A DNA stretch of 9,391 nt from an uncultured Legionella sp. GTDB taxonomy: Bacteria; Pseudomonadota; Gammaproteobacteria; Legionellales; Legionellaceae. The DNA is taken from assembly GCA_903885895.1 (NCBI GenBank), contig CAISKC010000292.1, positions 1 through 9,391 of the forward strand, read 5' to 3'. Position numbers and translations under genes: made by a program. Shown in pieces: positions 1 through 5,187 of the stretch. Under the pieces are notes generated by a model that saw only the letters and a program-made list of their open reading frames with translations, made no database searches and was not told where the DNA came from. The number at the start of each line of letters is the position of its first letter. Within the stretch, counting starts at the first letter, position 1.

Positions 1-1520
1 AAGTTTGGATCGCTAGAAACCACACATGCCTTGATCCGCTCGTTGCCAGATTTTGAAGGAACACCAATGACACCCACTTCTATAACTTTGTCCATTTGTG
101 CAATGACATCCTCTACTTCGTGAGGATATACGTTGAAACCGGATACAATAATCATATCTTTGAGGCGATCAATCAGATAAATATATCCCTTTTTATCTAT
201 GATGGCTGAATCTCCTGTACGGAGGAAGCCATCAGCGTGGAAGACATGAGCGGTTTCTTCTGGGTTTTCCCAGTAAGCTTGCATAATTTGTGGACCGCGA
301 ACACACAATTCTCCTGCGTCACCTATCTCACATTCTTTTCCATGAATATCTCGTATAGAAATCTCTGTTGAGGGGAGAGGGAGACCAATGCTGCCTTGTA
401 CTGGGCGATCCAACGGATTGATGCACACTGCCGGGCTTGCTTCAGTCAATCCATACGCTTCAATAATGGGGCGATGAGTGGCTTCTTTCCAGCGTTCTGC
501 AACATGTTGATTGAGCGCCATGCCACCTGATAAGGCAATTTTTATCTGTGCAAAATCAGCAGGATTGAATTTAGAGTGATTCAATAAAGAAGAATATAAG
601 GTATTGACCCCGGTGATAGCAGTAGGGAGGTTATTATGAATTTCCTTGAGTAGGCTTTTGGTTCGGCGTGGATCGGGTATGAGCAAATTGCGAACACCTA
701 GATGTAGGAACAGTAGGCAATTAGCCGTCAAAGAGAAAATATGATAAAGCGGTAATGCGGTGATAATTAGGTCGTCTTGACCCATGGGCTCTGAGGAAAT
801 CCATGCTGAGGTTTGTAAGATATTGGCAATGATATTGCGATGGGTGAGCATTGCGCCTTTAGAAATACCAGTTGTCCCCCCCGTATATTGTAAAAATGCG
901 ACGTCATCATGATTGCAAATCACAGGTTGCAATTGACCTTGACTCCCTTGCTGGAGTGCTTGATTAAAAGGAATAGATTGTGCCAAGGTATGTGCATATT
1001 TAGAATGATTTAACTGCGAAAGCATATTGAATAAGAGACGTTTTGGCCAGGGAAGTAGATCGCCGACTTTGGTGACAATGGTATGTTTTAAATTGGGGAG
1101 TTGTGGTAGCGCCTGGATAAAGGTTGGGATACATTGCGCATAAATAATGGCGACTTGCACATCAGCATTCTGTAATTGATGGGCTAATTCATTAGCTGTA
1201 TACATAGGATTCGTATTAACTGCTACCATTCCGGCACGCAGAATAGCCAGCAAGCTGATTGGGTATTGCAAAATATTGGGAAGCATAATGGCAACGCGTG
1301 TCCCTTTTGCTAAGTTCAGACTTTGTAGGTAGGTGGCAAGATGTCGTGATTGCTGCTCCAAATCATGGAAAGACAATTTTACGCCCAAGCTGATATAAGC
1401 GGTACGTGTTTCATGTTTTTGAAAGGACTCGTCAAATAAAGCATTCAAGGAAGGATAAACATTAGGGTCAATTTCCTTGGCAACACCTTTCTGGTAATTT
1501 TTTAGCCAAATTTTGTCCAA
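1..1520 (-). CDS. fadD: Long-chain-fatty-acid--CoA ligase (FadD), 3'-truncated by window edge
   Basis: This enzyme activates long-chain fatty acids to acyl-CoA in two steps (acyl-AMP, then thioester) at the inner face of the cytoplasmic membrane, feeding beta-oxidation and lipid synthesis. The reverse strand gives about 506 codons; E. coli FadD has 561, so roughly 55 C-terminal residues, including the late catalytic lysine region, are missing at the edge. Visible ANL-superfamily motifs are the AMP-binding P-loop YTGGTTGISKG (about 212-222), YGLTEASP (about 356-363), LRTGD (about 433-437) and DRLKDMIIVSGFNVYP (about 451-466). The N-terminus DKIWLKNYQKG aligns with the start of E. coli FadD, and ILRAGMVAVNTNPMYT is a family hallmark. 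The chosen start is TTG at 1520, with AAGG 8 nt upstream; the next in-frame stop upstream is at 1550-1548. The gene is divergent from minC. A paralogous acyl-CoA ligase is possible, but the FadD likeness is strong. Confidence 0.9.
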   Translation of the reverse strand, partial: MDKIWLKNYQKGVAKEIDPNVYPSLNALFDESFQKHETRTAYISLGVKLSFHDLEQQSRHLATYLQSLNLAKGTRVAIMLPNILQYPISLLAILRAGMVAVNTNPMYTANELAHQLQNADVQVAIIYAQCIPTFIQALPQLPNLKHTIVTKVGDLLPWPKRLLFNMLSQLNHSKYAHTLAQSIPFNQALQQGSQGQLQPVICNHDDVAFLQYTGGTTGISKGAMLTHRNIIANILQTSAWISSEPMGQDDLIITALPLYHIFSLTANCLLFLHLGVRNLLIPDPRRTKSLLKEIHNNLPTAITGVNTLYSSLLNHSKFNPADFAQIKIALSGGMALNQHVAERWKEATHRPIIEAYGLTEASPAVCINPLDRPVQGSIGLPLPSTEISIRDIHGKECEIGDAGELCVRGPQIMQAYWENPEETAHVFHADGFLRTGDSAIIDKKGYIYLIDRLKDMIIVSGFNVYPHEVEDVIAQMDKVIEVGVIGVPSKSGNERIKACVVSSDPN

Positions 1521-1532
1521 AATAATAGCCTT
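1518..1532 (-). promoter_or_regulatory. fadD ribosome binding site and TTG start
   Basis: On the minus strand, AAGG (1532-1529) sits 8 nt before TTG (1520-1518). No ATG or GTG lies between the upstream stop (1550-1548) and this point that would fit the family N-terminus. The only other candidate is a TTG at 1547-1545, which has no ribosome binding site and would add residues not found in FadD. A TTG start usually lowers translation. Confidence 0.65.
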
Positions 1533-1570
1533 ATTTTTTATGAGCAATCAATAAACCGGGTCATCTTTTT

Positions 1571-1598
1571 AGTATACATAACTTAATGTGATTCTCAA
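1571..1598 (-). promoter_or_regulatory. Predicted sigma70-type promoter of fadD
   Basis: The minus strand reads TTGAGA (1598-1593), a 16-nt spacer, then TATACT (1576-1571). Both hexamers are close to consensus. Transcription would start near 1564 and leave a leader of about 45 nt before the TTG start. No FadR-type operator was recognised over it; a 9-bp direct repeat overlaps the -35 and is listed separately. Confidence 0.6.
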
Positions 1599-1624
1599 CT
1601 TTTGTCTTTACAATAGTGATTCTC
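1588..1624. repeat. Direct repeat GTGATTCTC x2, 28-bp period, at the fadD -35
   Basis: GTGATTCTC occurs at 1588-1596 and again at 1616-1624, exactly 28 bp apart (GAGAATCAC when read with fadD). The copy nearer the gene overlaps the fadD -35 hexamer and the other lies just upstream. Two identical 9-mers in a 260-bp gap suggest tandem binding sites for a regulator. The regulator is unknown, and chance recurrence in AT-rich DNA is possible. Confidence 0.35.
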
Positions 1625-1700
1625 CTATTTCGGCCGATGTTTTAAAATAGCGTTTCCTTTATTTTCAATAAAAAACTTTATTAAAATCATGAGTTCTTGG

Positions 1701-1753
1701 TATATACTCATCCCACCTAAAAATCCAAGATCTTCAGGTGGAATGAGTATATA
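1701..1753. repeat. 18-bp inverted repeat between fadD and minC
   Basis: The left arm TATATACTCATCCCACCT (1701-1718) and the right arm AGGTGGAATGAGTATATA (1736-1753) are complementary at 17 of 18 positions (1712/1742 mismatch) around a 17-nt centre. TCTTGG flanks it on both sides (1695-1700 and 1755-1760), and its complement CCAAGA lies in the centre (1725-1730). The element sits between divergent genes, so a terminator role is unlikely. The right arm overlaps the predicted minC -10. It could be an operator for a dimeric regulator, or a small mobile palindromic element with TCTTGG as target duplication. Confidence 0.75.
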
Positions 1754-1755
1754 AT
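1750..1755 (+). promoter_or_regulatory. Predicted -10 box of the minC-lpxH promoter
   Basis: TATAAT matches the sigma70 -10 consensus perfectly and lies 28 nt before the minC ATG, giving a leader of about 20 nt. No good -35 is present at 16-18 nt spacing (the sequence there is around AAGATC), which fits an activator-dependent or repressible promoter. Its first four bases are inside the right arm of the 18-bp inverted repeat, so a protein bound there would block polymerase. Confidence 0.5.
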
Positions 1756-1782
1756 CTTGGCTAAAACAAAAGGTATGGAAAA

Positions 1783-2496
1783 ATGATGGATGATGTGGCA
1801 AGTGTTCAATCCTTTAAATTAAAGGGTCGGTTGTATACTTTGACTGTTTTACATATTTTTAATGCGGATTTGGTGTTGTTTACTGAACAATTGGCCAATG
1901 CTGTGCAGCGTGCCCCGCGGTTATTTGAGAATACCCCCGTCATTCTAGATTGCTCTGCACTGGTAGAAGTTTCTTTTGATTTGGATTTGTTTTGTCAAAA
2001 AATGCGCCATTTTGGTTTGTATCCTATTGCGGTTCAAGGCCGTTCTCCAGTTATTGAAAGCATGGCTCAGAAATTAGGTTTGCCAATGTTACACGCTTCT
2101 TCGCAGCATGATAAAGCGTTGCTAGAGGAGCGAAAAGTAGACATAGAACCGTCGCCTCCTTCTTATCCTGATGTGGCGCCCGGTGCAAAATTGTATACGG
2201 CTCCCATACGCTCTGGGCAACAGATTATCAGTAATGGAGATTTGATTGTGATTTCCTCTGTGAGTCATGGGGCTGAACTTTTGTCGGAAGGACATATTCA
2301 TGTCTATGGCGCTTTGCGTGGTCGCGCTATGGCTGGTATTACTGGCGACAAACAAGCGCGTATTTTTTGCCATGCTTTGGAAGCAGAGTTGGTTGCGATT
2401 GCTGGTATTTATTGTTTAAGCGATGCGATGCAAATGGTACAAGGACCTTGTCAAATTTTCTTACAGGATGATTGTATTCAAATAGAGGCATTATGA
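1783..2496 (+). CDS. minC: Septum site-determining protein MinC
   Basis: MinC inhibits FtsZ polymerisation at the poles. With membrane-bound, MinD-recruited MinC, the Z-ring is confined to midcell. The product is 237 aa (E. coli 231). The N-terminal FtsZ-inhibiting domain spans about residues 8-108. A Pro/Glu-rich linker follows at about 112-135. The C-terminal beta-helix domain that dimerises and binds MinD starts at about 136 and carries IRSGQQI (142-148), HVYGALRGRAMAG (173-185), GDKQARIFC (188-196) and AELVAIAG (201-208), all strongly conserved in MinC. The start at 1783 has AAGG 9 nt upstream; ATG at 1786 is an alternative, and ATG at 1775 meets a stop after three codons. The gene overlaps lpxH by 4 bp. 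Unlike the usual minCDE operon, minD and minE are not adjacent here. Confidence 0.96.
   Translation: MMDDVASVQSFKLKGRLYTLTVLHIFNADLVLFTEQLANAVQRAPRLFENTPVILDCSALVEVSFDLDLFCQKMRHFGLYPIAVQGRSPVIESMAQKLGLPMLHASSQHDKALLEERKVDIEPSPPSYPDVAPGAKLYTAPIRSGQQIISNGDLIVISSVSHGAELLSEGHIHVYGALRGRAMAGITGDKQARIFCHALEAELVAIAGIYCLSDAMQMVQGPCQIFLQDDCIQIEAL
2484..2496 (+). promoter_or_regulatory. ATGA overlap and ribosome binding site that set the lpxH start
   Basis: AGAGG (2484-2488) lies 4 nt before ATG (2493-2495). The minC stop TGA (2494-2496) overlaps this ATG, the classic ATGA coupling junction. The longer frame opening at ATG 2472 lies in minC, lacks a good ribosome binding site, and adds seven residues before the MNEAVFISDLH start typical of LpxH. 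Confidence 0.8.
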
Positions 2497-3209
2497 ACGA
2501 AGCCGTCTTTATTTCTGATCTACATCTACATCCAGCGCAACCAGAGATCATGGAAAAATTTCGCAGATTTGTGTTATGGGCAGCCAGTAACACACGAACG
2601 CTTTATATATTGGGTGATTTTTTACATGTTTGGGCAGGAGACGATGCGTTTGATCATTGGAGTAACGACATTACTAGCCTATTAGCGGGGTTAGCTGATC
2701 AAGGCATTTCTGTGTTTTTTATGGCTGGCAATCGAGATTTTCTAATTGGCGATCTGTTTTTACATAAAGCCAAGATGCAGCGTTTGGCTGATCCAAGCGT
2801 GATTCGTCTGGGAGAAGAAAACGTGCTTTTAAGTCATGGAGACGGTTACTGTACACAAGATTATGCACATCAATGGTTCAGATTCTTGACGCGTAATCGC
2901 TGGTTTCGATTTATATTTTTACGGTTGCCTTATACGCTCCGTCAATCTTTGGTTTCTCGAGTCCGGAATTATAGCCAACAGAATAAGCGAAAATCTTTTC
3001 TGAGTATGCAAACGGTGCCTGAAGCGATGCAAAAAGATGTACAAAAATTTGGAGTTAAGCGCTTGATTCACGGACATACTCATCAACCAGGTGTGCGTGA
3101 ACATCAAAAAAATACGACAGATTGGCAGGAATACACCCTGAGCGATTGGGATGAAAACCCCAGTGTATTGTGTTATAATAAAACAAAGTATCAGTTTTAC
3201 CATTTTTGA
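2493..3209 (+). CDS. lpxH: UDP-2,3-diacylglucosamine diphosphatase LpxH
   Basis: LpxH hydrolyses UDP-2,3-diacylglucosamine to lipid X and UMP, the fourth step of lipid A synthesis, as a peripheral inner-membrane protein using two Mn ions. The 238-aa product (E. coli 240) shows the calcineurin-like metallophosphoesterase motifs in order: ISDLHLH (D9, H11), GDFLHVWAGDD (D42), GNRDFL (79-84, with N80), LSHGDGYC (H115) and IHGHTHQP (192-199, with H195 and H197). The helical lid region at about 122-175 is rich in aromatic and basic residues, as expected for substrate and membrane contact. The presence of GNRD and the length favour LpxH over LpxI or LpxG. It is translationally coupled to minC, and its 3' end is 12 nt from the next gene. 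Its presence shows an LPS-bearing Gram-negative host. Confidence 0.96.
   Translation: MNEAVFISDLHLHPAQPEIMEKFRRFVLWAASNTRTLYILGDFLHVWAGDDAFDHWSNDITSLLAGLADQGISVFFMAGNRDFLIGDLFLHKAKMQRLADPSVIRLGEENVLLSHGDGYCTQDYAHQWFRFLTRNRWFRFIFLRLPYTLRQSLVSRVRNYSQQNKRKSFLSMQTVPEAMQKDVQKFGVKRLIHGHTHQPGVREHQKNTTDWQEYTLSDWDENPSVLCYNKTKYQFYHF
3171..3179 (+). promoter_or_regulatory. Extended -10 promoter element inside the end of lpxH
   Basis: TGTTATAAT is a perfect extended -10 (TGn plus TATAAT) located 42 nt before the ATG at 3222. Extended -10 promoters can work without a good -35, and none is seen at the right distance (TTGGGA at 3146 is 22 nt away). It would start a transcript near 3186 and could drive the downstream unknown genes separately from minC-lpxH. 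Confidence 0.45.
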
Positions 3210-3221
3210 TAGGGGAGTTAC

Positions 3222-4082
3222 ATGGGTCATAATCGGATTGATGATGCTAAGTACAAAAAAGAGCAATGGGACAAACGTTACCAAGATCAGTTAGAAAAAT
3301 TACGGCGTGACTCACAAGCAAAAACGCAAGCGTCTATCGAACAATGGCAAGATTCACGTTCAGATCATCTCAAAAAATATGATGAGCATTTTCATCATTT
3401 AGAAAAAATTGTATCAGATCGACAACGTCAATTTGGTATGGAAGGCGCCGGAACATTGATACGACAATTTGGTCCTACGTTAGATGCTATTTCCAAAATG
3501 TCGTATGAATTTGAAATGTATCTTTTCAGTGTAGCTGGTCTCGCGTTGGCTGAGAATTTGAATTACAACTCCAGTACCCCCTTAATGTTATCAGCTGAGG
3601 CTGCACGTAATATACGTGCATTTTTTGATTATCATCTCAATACGGAAGGTGCTTTTTCTGAAGAATTGCAAGCAATGCAGATACCTTATCTTGCTGATGT
3701 GGATGATCAAGGGTTATTAACTGTGAATTTGGATGTGCCCAATACACAATTAACGGAACAGGATAGACAGCAGTTTGTAGGACAACATCAAGCAGATTTT
3801 GATGCATCGATAGAAAGATGGATTAATGAGTATGAAGATCCTGCTCGTCCAGCTGTCCCTGAAGGTCCACCTAATCTTATGTATCAGGTTGAGGATATTC
3901 CAGGTGTTGGCCGTAAAATAAGAATCCTACCAGATCCAGGTGTAGCAGAAGGCGATGCAGCACCGCGGTATATGACGAAAGAGGGATTTCGCGATTTTCG
4001 TACCCAAGCATTGCAGCCTATGTTAGAGCAATATTTTCAAGCGGAGTTTAGACCAGAAACGCCTAATAATATGCAACCATAA
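3222..4082 (+). CDS. Unknown 286-aa protein, charged helical N-terminus, downstream of lpxH
   Basis: I do not recognise this family. Residues 1-72 are almost entirely charged or polar (many K, R, E, D, Q and H, with no proline) and should form a long helix or coiled coil. Residues 75-150 look like a compact helical domain, with a mildly hydrophobic stretch YLFSVAGLALAENL at 100-113 that is too short and mixed for a clear membrane span. Residues 155-205 are mixed. Residues 206-248 are rich in Pro and Gly (PARPAVPEGPP; PGVGRKIRILPDPG) and suggest a flexible or beta-rich segment. The C-terminus (about 255-275) is helical again. There is no signal peptide and no nucleotide-binding or catalytic motif, so a cytoplasmic structural, adaptor or secreted role is as likely as an enzyme. 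The start is set by AGGGGAG (3211-3217), 4 nt before ATG. It lies 12 nt after lpxH and is probably co-transcribed. Confidence 0.85.
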   Translation: MGHNRIDDAKYKKEQWDKRYQDQLEKLRRDSQAKTQASIEQWQDSRSDHLKKYDEHFHHLEKIVSDRQRQFGMEGAGTLIRQFGPTLDAISKMSYEFEMYLFSVAGLALAENLNYNSSTPLMLSAEAARNIRAFFDYHLNTEGAFSEELQAMQIPYLADVDDQGLLTVNLDVPNTQLTEQDRQQFVGQHQADFDASIERWINEYEDPARPAVPEGPPNLMYQVEDIPGVGRKIRILPDPGVAEGDAAPRYMTKEGFRDFRTQALQPMLEQYFQAEFRPETPNNMQP

Positions 4083-4104
4083 ATCAAATGATGATGGAAG
4101 ATCG

Positions 4105-4785
4105 ATGAACAATAAATCAATGGATGAAGAGCTTTCTACTTGGTATTCAACGTATGGAACGGTGACTGCCGAACGAATTTTTGATTCGATGGGGATTCGT
4201 TTGAGTCAAGAAGATTTGCGTATAGTTAGCTCTTCGGTGCACAGCCCTTACTATCAATTACTTCAAGTGCCATTAAAAAATATTTTCAATGGTATCATCA
4301 TTAGCCAAGCAACAGACTATCGTGAATATGCGCAGAAAATGTTGGTTGCTTATTTATTGTCTGGTGCGGCAAATTTAACAGGCGATGCTACGAAACCGGA
4401 AGGTGCGCGCTTGCAGCTAGAAAATATGCGTACGGGGTTAATGGAGACGGGTGATCAATTTGATCTTTTGCAGTTTGAACATTACCGTCTGATCAATGAA
4501 AGTCAAAACTCTTTGATTGCGGCTGCGCAAACGCTGGTTGAACCTAAAGTCTTGGTAGATGAACAGCAAAGTGCGTGGATCCTGGAAGTTACCCAACCTT
4601 TTTTGGAACAAGCAGATAGTATCAATCAGAAAATAAAAGCCTTTCGTAAACAGTTTTACGAAACTATCCTAAGAGCAAAAGATCTCCTAGAAGCGGTTCC
4701 TGGATATTCTAATCAGTTTAAAGCCGAAGAAGAACATATGGAAGCGTTGCAATTCAATGCAAAACTCGGAGAAGAAAAGGAGTAA
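4105..4785 (+). CDS. Unknown 226-aa helical protein with Glu-rich C-terminus
   Basis: I do not recognise this family. The product is predicted to be mainly alpha-helical and soluble, with no signal peptide and no membrane span beyond a short apolar run (MLVAYLLSGAANL, 79-91). Residues 155-205 form an amphipathic segment typical of helical bundles. The last 20 residues hold seven glutamates (208-210, 213, 223, 224, 226), resembling the acidic C-terminal signals seen on many Legionella Dot/Icm substrates; this is only suggestive. The start is ATG 4105, with GGAAG (4096-4100) 4 nt upstream; ATG 4120 is a weaker alternative. It follows the 286-aa gene by 22 nt on the same strand, so the two are likely one transcript. 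No similarity to that neighbour was seen by eye. Confidence 0.85.
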   Translation: MNNKSMDEELSTWYSTYGTVTAERIFDSMGIRLSQEDLRIVSSSVHSPYYQLLQVPLKNIFNGIIISQATDYREYAQKMLVAYLLSGAANLTGDATKPEGARLQLENMRTGLMETGDQFDLLQFEHYRLINESQNSLIAAAQTLVEPKVLVDEQQSAWILEVTQPFLEQADSINQKIKAFRKQFYETILRAKDLLEAVPGYSNQFKAEEEHMEALQFNAKLGEEKE

Positions 4786-4883
4786 GGTATCATCAAAGTC
4801 TTTCTTTTCTAGAGAGGAGAAGGTGCTCAAAGTGCTAGATCCTGCAGATTAGGACAAAGCAGTCTGACTCAAGGAGATGGAGC

Positions 4884-5120
4884 ATGGCCACTGCAGAGGA
4901 AAAAATAGCTAACCCTTTAAATTATTATGCAACGCCTGTTGAAGTGGATCGAGATCCTGATTTGTCAGTAGATGAGAAAATCAAATTGTTGTTGAATTGG
5001 CTTGATGATATCAATCAACGCGAAATCGCTGAAGCGGAAAACATGCTTTCTCATAACAATTCTCGCGGGCATTATATTGCACAAATTGAAACATTATTGA
5101 GAAATTACCGTTCGAAATAA
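4884..5120 (+). CDS. Small conserved-type acidic protein, 78 aa
   Basis: This is a short soluble protein of unknown biochemical role. The core YYATPVEVDRDPDLSVDEKI followed by a helix carrying a Trp-Leu-Asp-Asp turn (residues 14-42), and then the acidic EIAEAENM (47-54), recalls a family of roughly 80-90 aa proteins common in Proteobacteria, with the pattern Y-A-T-P-x-(D/E)-V...D-x-x-LS-x-x-EKI-x-x-L-x-x-W. I recall that family as uncharacterised and cannot confirm the match without a search. There is no signal peptide or membrane segment. The start is well set by AAGGAG (4871-4876), 7 nt before ATG. It follows the 226-aa gene after 98 nt that hold only a nine-codon reading frame, and precedes the helicase gene by 67 nt. 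Confidence 0.85.
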   Translation: MATAEEKIANPLNYYATPVEVDRDPDLSVDEKIKLLLNWLDDINQREIAEAENMLSHNNSRGHYIAQIETLLRNYRSK

Positions 5121-5121
5121 A

Positions 5122-5151
5122 TTGATTATGCTGCAAGACCCATGATAAAAT
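5122..5151 (+). promoter_or_regulatory. Predicted promoter of the giant helicase gene
   Basis: TTGATT (5122-5127), an 18-nt spacer, then TAAAAT (5146-5151) preceded by TG at 5143-5144, forms an extended -10 promoter close to sigma70 consensus. Transcription would start near 5158, giving a leader of about 30 nt. This suggests that the helicase can be expressed independently of the genes before it. Confidence 0.55.
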
Positions 5152-5179
5152 GCGCGCTAATATTACTTGTGGGTTTTTT
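5135..5179 (+). terminator. Weak hairpin plus T-run, possible terminator or attenuator
   Basis: AAGACCCA (5135-5142) can pair with TGGGTTTT (5170-5177) in eight pairs including one G-U, across a 27-nt loop, and the right arm lies in a run of six T (5174-5179). The long loop makes it a poor intrinsic terminator. Only transcripts arriving from upstream carry both arms; a transcript starting near 5158 carries just the right arm. It might therefore reduce read-through from the 78-aa gene. Confidence 0.25.
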
Positions 5180-5187
5180 GTAAATCA

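Noticed and set aside
876..882. C7 run in fadD as a frameshift site
   Set aside because: On the coding strand it encodes the conserved T-G-G of the AMP-binding loop, and the frame is intact on both sides.
1701..1753. Inverted repeat as an intrinsic terminator
   Set aside because: It lies upstream of both divergent genes, and no T-run follows either arm.
2472..2492. Upstream ATG giving LpxH seven extra residues
   Set aside because: It lies in minC without a good ribosome binding site. The ATG at 2493 has AGAGG 4 nt before it, forms the ATGA junction and gives the usual LpxH N-terminus.
2122..2593. Two minus-strand frames of 83 and 84 codons
   Set aside because: They are antisense to conserved parts of minC and lpxH, with no family likeness.
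2919..3284. Minus-strand 121-codon frame with hydrophobic start
   Set aside because: It is antisense to the clearly identified lpxH and the next gene. Its composition follows from their reverse complement.
5128..5145. Five-codon frame MLQDP before the helicase
   Set aside because: It overlaps the predicted promoter, has no ribosome binding site and is too short to support.
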